Source of the DNA: Ammonifex degensii KC4
Lineage (GTDB): Bacteria > Bacillota > Desulfotomaculia > Desulfotomaculales > Ammonificaceae
NCBI RefSeq assembly: GCF_000024605.1
Contig: NC_013385.1
Span: 863,501 to 927,500, forward strand
DNA: 64,000 nt
Direction of reading: 5' to 3'
The notes beneath the pieces were generated by a model, which had not been told where the DNA came from, searched no databases, and was given only the letters and a program-made list of their open reading frames with translations. A program made the position numbers and the translations under genes. Shown piece by piece: positions 17,806-25,459 of this stretch (position 1 is its first letter; each line of letters starts with the position of its first letter).

Positions 17806-17966
17806 TTCCCTAACTTCCAAAGCTTAAGTACCAGCCGAATGGAGAGAATTCCGGCCGGTGGCCGGTTTACTTTTTTGACCCAGTTTGCCACAATAGTCCA
17901 GGCATGCCTTTCGGAAAACTAGAAGATACTACTAAACGAGATAGTGCGGAAAGGGGGGATTAAAAG

Positions 17967-18455
17967 TTGTGGTGGCGGCGGTTAGGTCTGGGGGTTCTGG
18001 TAGTGGTTCTGCTCCTGAGCATGCTGGGGGTTAGCGGTTGCCCGGAACGGCGCACGCCTTCCCCGCCGGCCACTCCCACGCCAACCCGCCCGGAAACCAA
18101 GACCCTGCCCACCGATCCGCGGGAACTGAGTCGTATAGCCACTAATCTGGCTCACGAGGCTGCTCGGGTACCGGGGGTTAACAAGGCTACAGTGGCCATA
18201 GCGGGGAACACGGCCTATGTGGGGCTGGACCTGAAGGCGGGGTTAGAAAAGGGTCGGACCGATGAGGTCAAGCGGGAAGTGGCCACCCGATTGAAGAAAG
18301 CCGAACCACGCCTGGCGCAAGTGATGGTGACCACCGATGCTGACACCTACAATCGCATAAAGAACGTGCAGGATGGAATAACCAAAGGCAAACCCCTCTC
18401 CTCCTTTGCCCACGAGATTGAGGAAATCAACCGGCGCATGTCACCAACCACCTAA
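17967..18455 (+). CDS. YhcN/YlaJ-family sporulation lipoprotein
   Basis: A 162-residue lipoprotein: signal peptide ending in the lipobox LGVSGC (Cys about residue 25), a Pro/Thr-rich linker, then a domain with VNKATVAIAGNTAYVGLDLK, as in YhcN/YlaJ proteins of the spore membrane and coat. The TTG start follows GGAAAGGGGGG. It is followed by a strong terminator shared with the convergent pdaB-like gene. Confidence 0.82.
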   Translation: MWWRRLGLGVLVVVLLLSMLGVSGCPERRTPSPPATPTPTRPETKTLPTDPRELSRIATNLAHEAARVPGVNKATVAIAGNTAYVGLDLKAGLEKGRTDEVKREVATRLKKAEPRLAQVMVTTDADTYNRIKNVQDGITKGKPLSSFAHEIEEINRRMSPTT

Positions 18456-18467
18456 GTCAAAGACCGA

Positions 18468-18518
18468 AACCTGGCTCGCAGAGCTTTCGTAAAACCTGCG
18501 AGCCAGGTTTTTGTTTTT
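18468..18518. terminator. Bidirectional intrinsic terminator between convergent genes
   Basis: AAACCTGGCTCGCAG pairs with CTGCGAGCCAGGTTT, followed by TTTGTTTTT on the + strand; the 15-base stem has A-rich sequence on the other side, so it can stop transcription of both the lipoprotein gene and the deacetylase gene. Confidence 0.9.
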
Positions 18519-19270
18519 CATTCGGCCACTCCCGGACCGTACCGCAAAAGCTCCGATACGGTTACCATGCGGTAACCTTTTTCTTTAAGCCCCTGGATGA
18601 TAGCGGGAAGGGCCAGGTGGGTCTGCTGGCAGGTGTCGCTAGCGTGAAGCAGCACTATGCTCCCCGGGCGCACGTTTTTGAGGACGCGCGCGATGATGGT
18701 ATTTACTCCCGGATTTTTCCAGTCAAGGGAGTCCACATCCCACTGGATTACCGTGTAGTCCATATCCTTAGCCACCTTTAGCACCTTGGCGTTGTAATCG
18801 CCGTTGGGCGTGCGGATGAGCTTAGGGGTCTTCTCCGTTACCTCTTTTATGGTCTCGTGGGCCCGGCTGATCTCTGTCCTTATCTCTCCCGGTGGAAGGG
18901 GACTCAAGTTTATGTGGCGGTGTCCATGGCTGGCAATTTCGTGTCCATCCTCGGCTATCCGTCGGGCCAGCTCCGGATACTTCTTTACCCAGGGTCCAGA
19001 GAGGAAAAAGGTGCACTTAACGTTTTCTTTTTTTAGGAGATCGAGCACCTTGGGAGGAGTTTCCGTCCCCCAGCTTATGTCGAAGGTGAGGGCCACCAGC
19101 TTCTCCTCGGTGCGTACCCGGTAGACGATGGGGGAAGAGGAGGTACTGGTCGGGGAAGCGGCGGGTTCTCTCAGGAGGCCAAGAACTACTAGTCCCCCTA
19201 TAAACGCTACTCCTCCGAGCAAGAGCAGACCCTCTTTGAGACGCCGGAGATTCAGGTAAAACACCCGCAT
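18518..19270 (-). CDS. pdaB: Polysaccharide deacetylase, PdaB-like sporulation protein
   Basis: A 250-residue NodB-fold protein with one N-terminal membrane anchor (about residues 13-33). The metal-site residues are in TFDISWG (Asp) and SHGHRH (two His), followed by RTPNGDYN and VQWDVDS-like motifs and a C-terminal LLHAS. PdaB-type proteins deacetylate peptidoglycan sugars and are needed for stable spores. It is convergent with the YhcN-like gene and divergent from the second carboxypeptidase gene. Confidence 0.87.
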   Translation of the reverse strand: MRVFYLNLRRLKEGLLLLGGVAFIGGLVVLGLLREPAASPTSTSSSPIVYRVRTEEKLVALTFDISWGTETPPKVLDLLKKENVKCTFFLSGPWVKKYPELARRIAEDGHEIASHGHRHINLSPLPPGEIRTEISRAHETIKEVTEKTPKLIRTPNGDYNAKVLKVAKDMDYTVIQWDVDSLDWKNPGVNTIIARVLKNVRPGSIVLLHASDTCQQTHLALPAIIQGLKEKGYRMVTVSELLRYGPGVAE

Positions 19271-19382
19271 GAGAAGGTCCTACCTCCCGCGCTACCCTTC
19301 CCTCTGCTAAGAGTTATGAGGTTTCGGGGAAAGATATGTGTAAGTAAAGTCGCCGACCGAGGAGATCGGGCTGAGACTTGTA

Positions 19383-20507
19383 ATGAAAGTTAAAGTTTGG
19401 AAAGTTAAAGTTTGGTTTTTAATTTTCGGTTGTTGGCTTTTAGGGGTGGTACAGGTGGCCTGGGCTTCTCCGCCCGAGGTGACGGCGGAGGCGGCTGCGC
19501 TCATGGAGAGGCAAAGCGGGCTTTTCTACTACGAGAAGAACGCCACCGAACGCCGCGCCCCGGCAAGCCTCACCAAAGTCATGACCTGCATCCTGGCCTT
19601 AGAGATGGCCGATCCGGAAGAGGTGGTCACCGTGAGTCGCCGCGCAGCGGCTATCTCCATGGGGTTAGTAATCGATCTGCGTCCCGGCGAGCAGATAAAG
19701 CTGAGGGAACTCATAAAAGCTGCCCTCATCCACTCGGCCAACGACGCCACGGTGGCCATCGCCGAGGCGGTGGCGGGGGATCATGACACCTTTGTGCGCT
19801 GGATGAACGCCAAGGCACTCCTTTTGGGCCTGGAGGACACCCACTTCGTCAACACTAACGGCTATTCTCATCCTGAGCACTGGAGCACAGCAAAGGACCT
19901 GGCCCGGCTTACCCGCTACGCTCTGCAAAACCCAACCTTCGCTTCTTTGGTGGCCACCCGCCAAGCGGTGGTGCGTTGGGAAAAGCCGCAGAGGGAGCTT
20001 CCCATCAGTAATACTAACCGGCTTTTGCACGGCGGCTATCCCCAGGTAACGGGGGTGAAGACGGGCACCACCCAAGCAGCAGGGCAGTGCCTCATCGCTT
20101 CGGCCAGATCAGGGGAACAGGAGTTCGTCGCGGTGGTGCTGAAAAGCAAAAATCGCTACCGGGATGCCGTAGCGCTCCTTTCCTGGGGTTCTAAGGAGCT
20201 TAAGGAGGTTAACCTTTGCGATAAGGGGGAATACTGGACGCGGCTGCCGGTGGCGGAGGGGCGCCTAGGAGATGTACCCTTGGTGGCGCGGGAAGGGTTG
20301 TCTGTCCTGCTCCCCCTGGGTGAGCCGGTGGAGAAGCAGATCTGCCTGACCCGAGCTTTAAGGGCCCCGGTTTATCCGGGCAGCCCTCTGGGAGAAGTAA
20401 TCTTTCTCTGGAGGGGGCAAGAACTGGGGCGGGTTTCTTTGGTAGCGGGTAAAGAAGTGCTGGAGCGTCCCTGGTGGTGGCGTTTGCTGGGCAAAAGGTT
20501 CGAGTGA
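19383..20507 (+). CDS. D-alanyl-D-alanine carboxypeptidase (serine, DacF/DacB type)
   Basis: The 374-residue product has a signal peptide (about residues 1-28), SLTK (about 62), SAN (about 119), KTGTT (about 225) and a C-terminal beta domain. The first codons contain a 15-base direct repeat (AAAGTTAAAGTTTGG twice), so the ATG at 19383 or the Met-less repeat region could vary. Its final codons, through the stop, lie inside the 21-bp attachment core of the integrated element, so integration regenerates the same C-terminus (LLGKRFE) and the gene is not broken. Confidence 0.93.
   Translation: MKVKVWKVKVWFLIFGCWLLGVVQVAWASPPEVTAEAAALMERQSGLFYYEKNATERRAPASLTKVMTCILALEMADPEEVVTVSRRAAAISMGLVIDLRPGEQIKLRELIKAALIHSANDATVAIAEAVAGDHDTFVRWMNAKALLLGLEDTHFVNTNGYSHPEHWSTAKDLARLTRYALQNPTFASLVATRQAVVRWEKPQRELPISNTNRLLHGGYPQVTGVKTGTTQAAGQCLIASARSGEQEFVAVVLKSKNRYRDAVALLSWGSKELKEVNLCDKGEYWTRLPVAEGRLGDVPLVAREGLSVLLPLGEPVEKQICLTRALRAPVYPGSPLGEVIFLWRGQELGRVSLVAGKEVLERPWWWRLLGKRFE
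20487..20507. repeat. attL core of the 12-kb integrated element
   Basis: A 21-bp sequence beginning CTGGGCAAAAGG and ending TTCGAGTGA, identical to the copy at 32467-32487 and in the same orientation. It overlaps the last codons and stop of the carboxypeptidase gene. Confidence 0.93.
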
Positions 20508-20746
20508 GGCGGGACCCAGTAGAGACGAGGCTTTCCGGGCCGCGCGGGGCCTAGACCGGAGCCGTTCCGAAGTACACGGAGCGCTTGAGAATCAAGGATT
20601 GTGCATCCAGTGCAAACAGCGCAGATTGACAAGCAGATTGACACCTGGGTTTTCCAGCGGAGGCGGGCCTTGCCTCTAGCTCCGAGAGGCGGGGCCCGTT
20701 CGCTTTTTTCGTAGGAACGAGACCGAGAGAGCGGGAGGTGGTGGAC
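20508..20746. other. Left arm of the element: arm-type repeats and terminator
   Basis: No gene. Two copies of CAGATTGACA lie at 20622-20631 and 20634-20643, matching pairs seen next to the integrase end. They are followed by a stem-loop (CGGGCC and GCCTCT pairing with AGAGGC and GGCCCG, 20664-20698) with a T run at 20703-20709, which reads as a terminator for rightward transcription from the host gene. The frame through the repeats (TAQIDKQIDTW) also resembles an integrase C-terminal tail, so this may be a remnant of an earlier integrase. Confidence 0.55.
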
Positions 20747-21001
20747 GTGAAGCGCGACGGCGCGCGGAAAAAAGAAAGGGTGGTGGGTTTCGCGGTGACC
20801 GACCGCGCGTACCGCCGACTAAAAGAGTGGGCGGAGCGAAAAGGGATGACGGTGAGCGACTACGTCAGGTGGAGGCTCCGTTTGGACTCGACGCTCGCGC
20901 GAAGCCCACGGCGGCCGGCGCGGAGGAGACGGGGCGGCGGGGGAGAGACGCGTGGAGGCGGAGCAGGTAGCAGGCGGACGACGTGTCCGGTTCGACAGTG
21001 A
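20747..21001 (+). CDS. Ribbon-helix-helix protein of the element
   Basis: About 84 residues. VGFAVTDRAYRRLKEWAERKGMTVSDYVRWRL fits a ribbon-helix-helix domain, of the kind found in CopG-type repressors and plasmid mobilisation accessory proteins. The tail is Arg/Gly-rich. I chose GTG 20747 for its spacing to GGGAGG at 20733-20738; GTG 20738 and 20741 are in frame but too close. The last 137 bases overlap the 3' end of the convergent gene, so one of the two tails may be over-extended. Confidence 0.65.
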   Translation: MKRDGARKKERVVGFAVTDRAYRRLKEWAERKGMTVSDYVRWRLRLDSTLARSPRRPARRRRGGGGETRGGGAGSRRTTCPVRQ

Positions 21002-21683
21002 AGCTGAGCGGGCACTTCAAACTGAGCACGATGTCCAAGTCCCAGGGGGAGGGGACGAAGGGGCGCAGGCCCTCCGCCCTCCAGGCCTCCGCGCGTTCGA
21101 GCGCGGAGGGGTATTCCCTCATGTCTACGAGGTCACTCACGATCAGGGCGGGGGCAAAGACCGGAGGAACCCCGGGGTCTGTAGCCCGGAAAGGCAGCGT
21201 CTTGAATCCCCTGACGCCGCACCAGAGCAGGAAAGGGAGGGGCTCCTCCTCCGCGAGCAGGCTGAGGAGCACGGCGCGCGGGTCTTCCGCTTTCCGGAAG
21301 GCCGCACGGACCGTATTGAGGTCCCCCCCTTCCTTCCCTCCCGGGGAAAAGACGGCGCGACAGAAGACCTCCCCCGCCAAAGAGGAAATGAGGGACGAGA
21401 CGGTGCCTGACCGAGACAGGGACAGGAAGAACGACTGCGCGTGGAACAGGTTTATGGTGTACCAGTGGACGTCGACACGACCTGCCATGGGGCTAGAACG
21501 CAGGACAGCGTCTAAGGCCTCCTCTAACGCGCGGCGGAACAGGCTGGCCTCCCCCTCCCGCGGGAAGCGCTCCCCGGTCCGGTACGACCTCCACGTGGAG
21601 GGGGGGATTCTAAGGAGTTCCCAGGGTCTGGCGCCGAGCGCGCCGGCGGCGAGTTCCGCCAGAGTGGTGAAGCGCGCGAACAC
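20865..21683 (-). CDS. Unrecognised 272-residue protein with a possible N-terminal HTH
   Basis: It begins at the GTG at 21683, after GAGGGGGGTAGG. The N-terminal stretch TLAELAAGALGARPWELLRIPPSTWRSYRTGERFP resembles a Cro/CI-type helix-turn-helix. The rest (SFFLSLSRSG, FLLWCGVRGFKTLPFRATDPG, SALERAEAWRAEGLRPFVP) is not recognised. It is the only leftward gene in the element and is divergent from the HTH gene at 21911, the usual place for a lysogeny-type repressor; that role is an inference. Confidence 0.6.
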   Translation of the reverse strand: MFARFTTLAELAAGALGARPWELLRIPPSTWRSYRTGERFPREGEASLFRRALEEALDAVLRSSPMAGRVDVHWYTINLFHAQSFFLSLSRSGTVSSLISSLAGEVFCRAVFSPGGKEGGDLNTVRAAFRKAEDPRAVLLSLLAEEEPLPFLLWCGVRGFKTLPFRATDPGVPPVFAPALIVSDLVDMREYPSALERAEAWRAEGLRPFVPSPWDLDIVLSLKCPLSFTVEPDTSSACYLLRLHASLPRRPVSSAPAAVGFARASSPNGAST

Positions 21684-21711
21684 TTTCCTACCCCCCTCTT
21701 CAGAGTTCTCG

Positions 21712-21738
21712 GCGCGACGCGGCGATCCGGCGTCGCGC
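21712..21738. promoter_or_regulatory. Inverted repeat in the divergent control region
   Basis: GCGCGACGC and GCGTCGCGC are perfect 9-base arms separated by 9 bases, about 30 bases upstream of the leftward start and next to a TATAAG-like -10 read on the minus strand. It is a candidate operator for autoregulation. Confidence 0.45.
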
Positions 21739-21819
21739 TTATATTCTCTAGAGTTCTCCCCCAGGGGCAGGAGCTCCTTCTCGCTTTTTACTTAAAAAAA
21801 CTTTTAACCCTTAACCCTC

Positions 21820-21848
21820 TTGACATGCTGGTTACAAGCTGGTATATA
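21820..21848 (+). promoter_or_regulatory. Sigma-A-type promoter for the rightward genes of the element
   Basis: TTGACA at 21820-21825, a 17-base spacer and TATATA at 21843-21848, followed by AT-rich sequence. A dyad (GTCGCGG at 21860-21866 with CCGCGAC at 21879-21885) sits just after the expected start point and could be an operator. Confidence 0.8.
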
Positions 21849-21910
21849 TTTAAGTGAGCGTCGCGGACGCCGCGTTGCCCGCGACGACGACTGCGACTGA
21901 GGGGTGAAAA

Positions 21911-23249
21911 ATGCGCAGAAAAAATATTCACATTATGGAGCTGGTAATGGAGCTGATCCGGCGCGGGATGACGCAGAAGGAGATAGCGGCCAGACTAGGC
22001 GTCTCCCAGGCCACCGTCTCCCGCATGCTCGCCCGCACGGGCGCGCGGGGGCGGAGGGGCAGGCGCCCCGGGAGCGAGAACGCCCACATTCGGGAAGACG
22101 CGGTGGAAAACCTGCTCGCCGTGGCCCGCGCGGTGCTCCTGGACCCCGGCGCGGCGCTGGGGGAGCTCGCCGCCGCCACGGGCGTGGCTGAAGACACCGT
22201 CCGCCGTGCGCTGACGCGCATAGCCTTCTTCCTGCAGTTTCCAGCGGAGGAAGAGCGGAAGGAGGCCCTCCGCGCGGTGGCGGAGGAGCGCGGCCTGGCG
22301 GTGAGCCCGGAAGAGGCGCTGCTCCTGGCCCGCGCGGCCCACGCAAGGTGGGAGAGCTGCGCCCGCGGGGCCTGGGGCGTGGCGGCAGGGGTGCTGGCCA
22401 CGCGCTACCACCGCGCGGCCGCCTCCCTCCTGCGCCTGATGCGCCGGTTCCTCCCCACGGGCGCGGGAGCCACACAGGCTTCCGTAGACCCCGCGCCCGT
22501 GGGACATCCCGTGCCGCGTCCGGCTGCGGTGAAAAAGTTCTACCGTTCTGGAATGGAAAAGGCCGCCAGGGCGCAGGCGCGCCAACAGCTGGCGGGCGTG
22601 GCGGTGGCCCCCGGGCCGGGCGTCTTCGCGGCCTACTACCTGTTGCGTTCTGGAAAGATGCGTTCTGGAAAGAAAAGGGAGGAGCGGGACGCGCTGGCGA
22701 CGGAGCTGATCCGGGAGGCGGTGGAAGGGGCGGTGGTGGTGGGCGCGGACCTGCCCGTGGCTAGCCTGGTCCCCCGCGCTGGAGGCGGCCTCCCGGGGAC
22801 TGGCCCCCGCGGCGGCGGAGCGGCTGGTGGGGGCGGTGCTGGCGGGGCGGGGGAACGCGGTGGCCCGCGCGGAGTGGCGCGCCTACCTGCGTGGCGGGAA
22901 GTCCCTGCGCGGGGCGGTGCGCAGGGAACTCCTGACCTGGCTGGGGTGGGTGGTCACCTTAGTCGGGGCCGACGCGGGCGTCCTCCTGCCGGGCGCGGTG
23001 GGGCCGGAGGAGTACCGTGCCGGGCAGGAGGCGGAAGTGGCCGCGGCCGCGGCGTTCTTCCCGTCGGACCCGCCCCCGCCCCCTCCCCGAGAGCGGGCCC
23101 GCAGGTGGCTCAGGCAAAACTTGGCGGCGGAGCGCGCCGCCAGGGAAATGCTCTGTACCCCGCGCGGCAGCGGGAAGCTGATGCGGGGCGGCGACGTGCT
23201 GGACGCGCGCGAGCGCGCCGCCTGGCAAGCGGCGCGGGACGGGCAATGA
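21911..23249 (+). pseudogene. HTH-domain protein of the element, frameshifted
   Basis: The N-terminal part has a clear helix-turn-helix (MTQKEIAARLGVSQATVSRML, about residues 20-40), a basic linker and a second one (LGELAAATGVAEDTVRRAL, about 82-100). From about 22775 the frame turns into Gly/Pro-rich nonsense, while the next frame becomes sensible (PALEAASRGLAP, RLVGAVLAGRGNAVARAEWRAYLRGG) and runs to the stop at 23249. Removing one C from the CCCCC run at about 22770-22774 joins the two into a protein of about 446 residues. The N-terminal part alone could still act as a DNA-binding protein. Function unknown. Confidence 0.65.
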
Positions 23250-23281
23250 GCCAAGTGCCGGGAAAGGAGGTGAAGAAAAGG

Positions 23282-23734
23282 ATGAACGGGAAGGAAACGG
23301 AAGCCTTGGAAGCCTTATCCCAAGTCCTAAACGAACTACTTCACGAGGCGCAGACCGCGTTCGTCGCCCTCGAAACGATCGCGAAGAAGACGGGCGTCTT
23401 GGTACGTTCCGTCCTGGGAGAAGATCCGTTCACTAACGCCGCGAGAAGGAGCGCCCCCGTAAAGCCCGTAAAGCGCGAGTACAAGTATTATTACGACAAG
23501 TGGACCAAAAACGCCCGCGGCGAGTGGATGAGGACGGCGGAGGAGTTCGCGGTGTTCGAGGTGTTGGTGGAGGAGAGCGCGAGCGACGCCCCCAAGAGAC
23601 AGGTCGTCGCTTACAGGTGGGGGCGGGATGTCGTCAACCCAGGCGGTTTCCTCGCGAGGAGGTTGGCTAAGGAAAAGGAAAAACTGGTTAGTGTTTCTAA
23701 GCTCCAGGACGTCCTCCAGGACGTCGAGGAGTAG
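23282..23734 (+). CDS. Unrecognised 150-residue protein of the element
   Basis: The ATG at 23282 lies 8 bases after a perfect AAAGGAGGTGA. The first 50 residues are helical (EALEALSQVLNELLHEAQTAFVALETIAKKTG); the middle is basic and Tyr-rich (KREYKYYYDKWTKNARGEW), then a charged C-terminus. No known domain is apparent. The longer upstream frame is an artefact of the frameshifted gene. Two terminators follow, so it is the last gene of the first rightward transcription unit. Confidence 0.7.
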   Translation: MNGKETEALEALSQVLNELLHEAQTAFVALETIAKKTGVLVRSVLGEDPFTNAARRSAPVKPVKREYKYYYDKWTKNARGEWMRTAEEFAVFEVLVEESASDAPKRQVVAYRWGRDVVNPGGFLARRLAKEKEKLVSVSKLQDVLQDVEE

Positions 23735-23751
23735 CGCCCGGAGAGCCGTGA

Positions 23752-23785
23752 GCCCGGGGCCGTCCCCCGGGCCTCTTTCTTTTTT
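23752..23785 (+). terminator. Intrinsic terminator
   Basis: GCCCGGGG (23752-23759) pairs with CCCCGGGC (23765-23772), followed by TCTTTCTTTTTT. Confidence 0.85.
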
Positions 23786-23847
23786 CGCGGGGCTTCCCGT
23801 CCCCGCCCGCGCGACCTCCTTTTCTCTTCGCGCTCTTCTCGCGTCTG

Positions 23848-23878
23848 GCCCGGCCGGAAAGGCCGGGCTCTTTCTTTT
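23848..23878 (+). terminator. Second intrinsic terminator, immediately before the next gene
   Basis: GCCCGGCC (23848-23855), loop GGAAA, GGCCGGGC (23861-23868) and TCTTTCTTTT. It sits about 10 bases before the ribosome site of the next gene, so a promoter must lie between the two hairpins or the hairpin acts as an attenuator. Confidence 0.8.
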
Positions 23879-23896
23879 GAAAAGGAGGTGGTCTCC

Positions 23897-24088
23897 TTGC
23901 AGTCGCACCTACTCGCCCCAGAAGAGTTGGAAGAAATTATCGCCAGAGCGTTCAAAATTTTCTACGAAGCGCGGCGTGAACGCGAGCGCGCGGCGCCCAG
24001 GCCGTGGAGGCTCCTGGCGCCCGGGAAAGGGAGGGAGCGGGAGTGCTGGAAGTCATCGGGATCGTCAAAGACGAGCGCTCCGGCGTGA
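23897..24088 (+). CDS. Small unrecognised protein overlapping the candidate initiator gene
   Basis: A 63-residue frame from TTG 23897, behind AAAAGGAGGTGG. The N-terminal helix (PEELEEIIARAFKIFYEARRERERA) looks like real coding sequence; the C-terminal 20 residues, which overlap the next gene by 46 bases, do not. It may be a short leader protein coupled to the downstream gene. Confidence 0.5.
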   Translation: MQSHLLAPEELEEIIARAFKIFYEARRERERAAPRPWRLLAPGKGRERECWKSSGSSKTSAPA

Positions 24089-25140
24089 GCCTCGTCGCGC
24101 TCCCCCTGCTGGCCGCCGGGAGCCTGCTGGCGCTCCTCGGGCTCGCCGGGAGCTGGCAAAAATACCGGGAATTGGGGTTGCTCGCGCTGGCGGGGGCGGT
24201 GGGGAGGGGAGAGTTGAAGATGGAACGGAACTTCGCGCGGGACTACCTGGCCTTCCGCGCCCCCGGGGAGCGGGAGGAGGAAGAGGGTAAGGTGCGGAAG
24301 GCGCGGAAAGAGGCTTACAATCACCAGGGAGAGCGGATGAAAGCGGTGGCGTGGCGGTGGAGGGGGGACACGAGGGTCTTCCTGCTGCCGGTAGAGCTGC
24401 TGGACCTGGCCCGGCAGCTCTTCCACCTGGCGAGAGACCTCCTGGCGGCGGTGACCACGCTCTTCCTGAGGAGACCCACCCCGGACGGGAAGGTGGTCAC
24501 CAGCTTCCGGGAGCTGTGCGGCCTGCTGGGGATGGAGCCGAACGGCCAGAGGTACGAGGAGATGTCCCTGGCCCTAGCCTTGCTCCGCTCGTACACTATC
24601 CAGCGTCAGGGTATGGTGCTCGAGCTAGACCGGGAAGGCAGGGCTAAAAAGACCGGCGACTGCACCTTCGGCTTCTGCGACGAAGCGGTAGTGGTGACCC
24701 GGGTGCGCGACGAGAAGACCGGGAAGCTGGAAGAGGTGCCGCTTCCTAGGCGCCAGGTGGTGATCCAGTTTTCCAAGCGCTACCAGGCCTTGCTCCAGAG
24801 CCGCGGTGGTGGGAAGGACCTGCTCTGCCGCGTGCCGGTGGCGGCGCTGGTGGCCTGCCGGAAGCTGGGGAGGCGCCAGGTGGTGGCGGCCAAAAACCTG
24901 GTCTACTACCTCGCCGGGCGCGGCGGCCGCGCCAGGCTCAGGCTGGAAACACTGGTGGAAGTCCTAGGCGTCCACCCGCGCTGGCCCAGCGAAGCCCGTA
25001 AGGTCTGCGAGAACATCCTAAGCGCGCTCCGCGACCAGGGCGTCGTTCAGTATGTCGTTTCGGCCAACGATGCGTACGAGATCGCCTTAACGGAGAAAGG
25101 TAGCGCTACCAAGGCGAAGGAAGCGGCGGAGGAAGACTAG
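24043..25140 (+). CDS. Candidate plasmid-type replication initiator (winged-helix), low certainty
   Basis: 365 residues from GTG 24043, after AAGGGAGGG. Residues about 30-60 contain a hydrophobic segment (VALPLLAAGSLLALLGLAG). The centre and C-terminus look like tandem winged helices: SFRELCGLLGMEPNGQRYEEMSLALALLRS and LVEVLGVHPRWPSEARKVCENILSALRDQGVVQYVV. This arrangement is known from Rep initiators, and the gene sits beside iteron-like repeats and a DnaB-like helicase. No diagnostic motif is present, so the role rests on context. Confidence 0.45.
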   Translation: MLEVIGIVKDERSGVSLVALPLLAAGSLLALLGLAGSWQKYRELGLLALAGAVGRGELKMERNFARDYLAFRAPGEREEEEGKVRKARKEAYNHQGERMKAVAWRWRGDTRVFLLPVELLDLARQLFHLARDLLAAVTTLFLRRPTPDGKVVTSFRELCGLLGMEPNGQRYEEMSLALALLRSYTIQRQGMVLELDREGRAKKTGDCTFGFCDEAVVVTRVRDEKTGKLEEVPLPRRQVVIQFSKRYQALLQSRGGGKDLLCRVPVAALVACRKLGRRQVVAAKNLVYYLAGRGGRARLRLETLVEVLGVHPRWPSEARKVCENILSALRDQGVVQYVVSANDAYEIALTEKGSATKAKEAAEED

Positions 25141-25153
25141 AAAGGATACCCTC

Positions 25154-25205
25154 ATAAGGCGGCTCTCTAAGAAAGAGCCGCCTTATAGCTCTTTCTTAGA
25201 GAGCT
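25154..25205 (+). terminator. Two consecutive hairpins after the candidate initiator gene
   Basis: ATAAGGCGGCTCT (25154-25166) pairs perfectly with AGAGCCGCCTTAT (25174-25186), 13-base arms. A second stem follows (AGCTCT with AGAGCT, 25187-25205). The first is a terminator or a regulatory dyad; no long T run follows it. Confidence 0.65.
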
Positions 25206-25277
25206 TCTTAAATATATTCTTAGCCCCTCCGCCGTGACCTGAAAGCCTTGTGGCTCTAGGCGCGGAAAATTTTTCCA

Positions 25278-25336
25278 CACGCTATTGGGTCACGAAGACC
25301 ACGCTATTGGGTCACGAAAACCACGCTATTGGGTCA
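25278..25336 (+). repeat. Three iteron-like direct repeats with 22-bp period
   Basis: CACGCTATTGGGTCA occurs at 25278, 25300 and 25322, exactly 22 bases apart, or about two helical turns. The first two copies are also followed by CGAA. They lie upstream of the DnaB-like helicase gene and after a short AT-rich stretch (TTAAATATATTCTTAG at 25209-25224), a layout typical of plasmid origins or of a multi-site operator. Confidence 0.85.
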
Positions 25337-25345
25337 ATAGCCTTT

Positions 25346-25366
25346 ATCCCTTACCCGGTAAGGGAT
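25346..25366. promoter_or_regulatory. Perfect 10-bp inverted repeat upstream of the helicase gene
   Basis: ATCCCTTACC, one central base, GGTAAGGGAT. It directly follows the three iteron-like repeats and is a candidate binding site for a dimeric regulator or initiator. Confidence 0.6.
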
Positions 25367-25459
25367 CGGGGGAGCCTTTTTTCTCGCGCGTTCCCGGCAC
25401 ACACCTGCCGGGGTATCTCTCCCGTACCCTTGAGGGTATATTTTCGGGAGGTGGTCTTC

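Larger units (their letters stand above)
16205..17812 (+). mobile_element. TnpB-only (IS605/IS1341-type) insertion element, intact tnpB
   Basis: It starts near the hairpin CCCGCCT...AGGCGGG at 16211-16235 and ends near the right-end hairpins at 17759-17805. It carries one complete tnpB-type gene and no tnpA. A -10-like TACAAT at 16266-16271 lies about 45 bases before the start. Boundaries are approximate. Confidence 0.65.

Noticed and set aside
20983-21795. 270-codon + strand ORF opposite the leftward gene of the element
   Set aside because: Its product is Ser/Arg-rich with no domain and no ribosome site; the minus-strand frame has a normal composition.
23282-23734. Fusion of this gene with the upstream HTH frame as one 607-codon ORF
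   Set aside because: The joining stretch is out-of-frame translation of the frameshifted gene; a perfect ribosome site precedes ATG 23282.
25250-25459. N-terminal extension of the DnaB-like helicase through the iteron repeats
   Set aside because: The extension is repeat-encoded and the TTG at 25460 has a much better ribosome site and matches the DnaB N-domain start.
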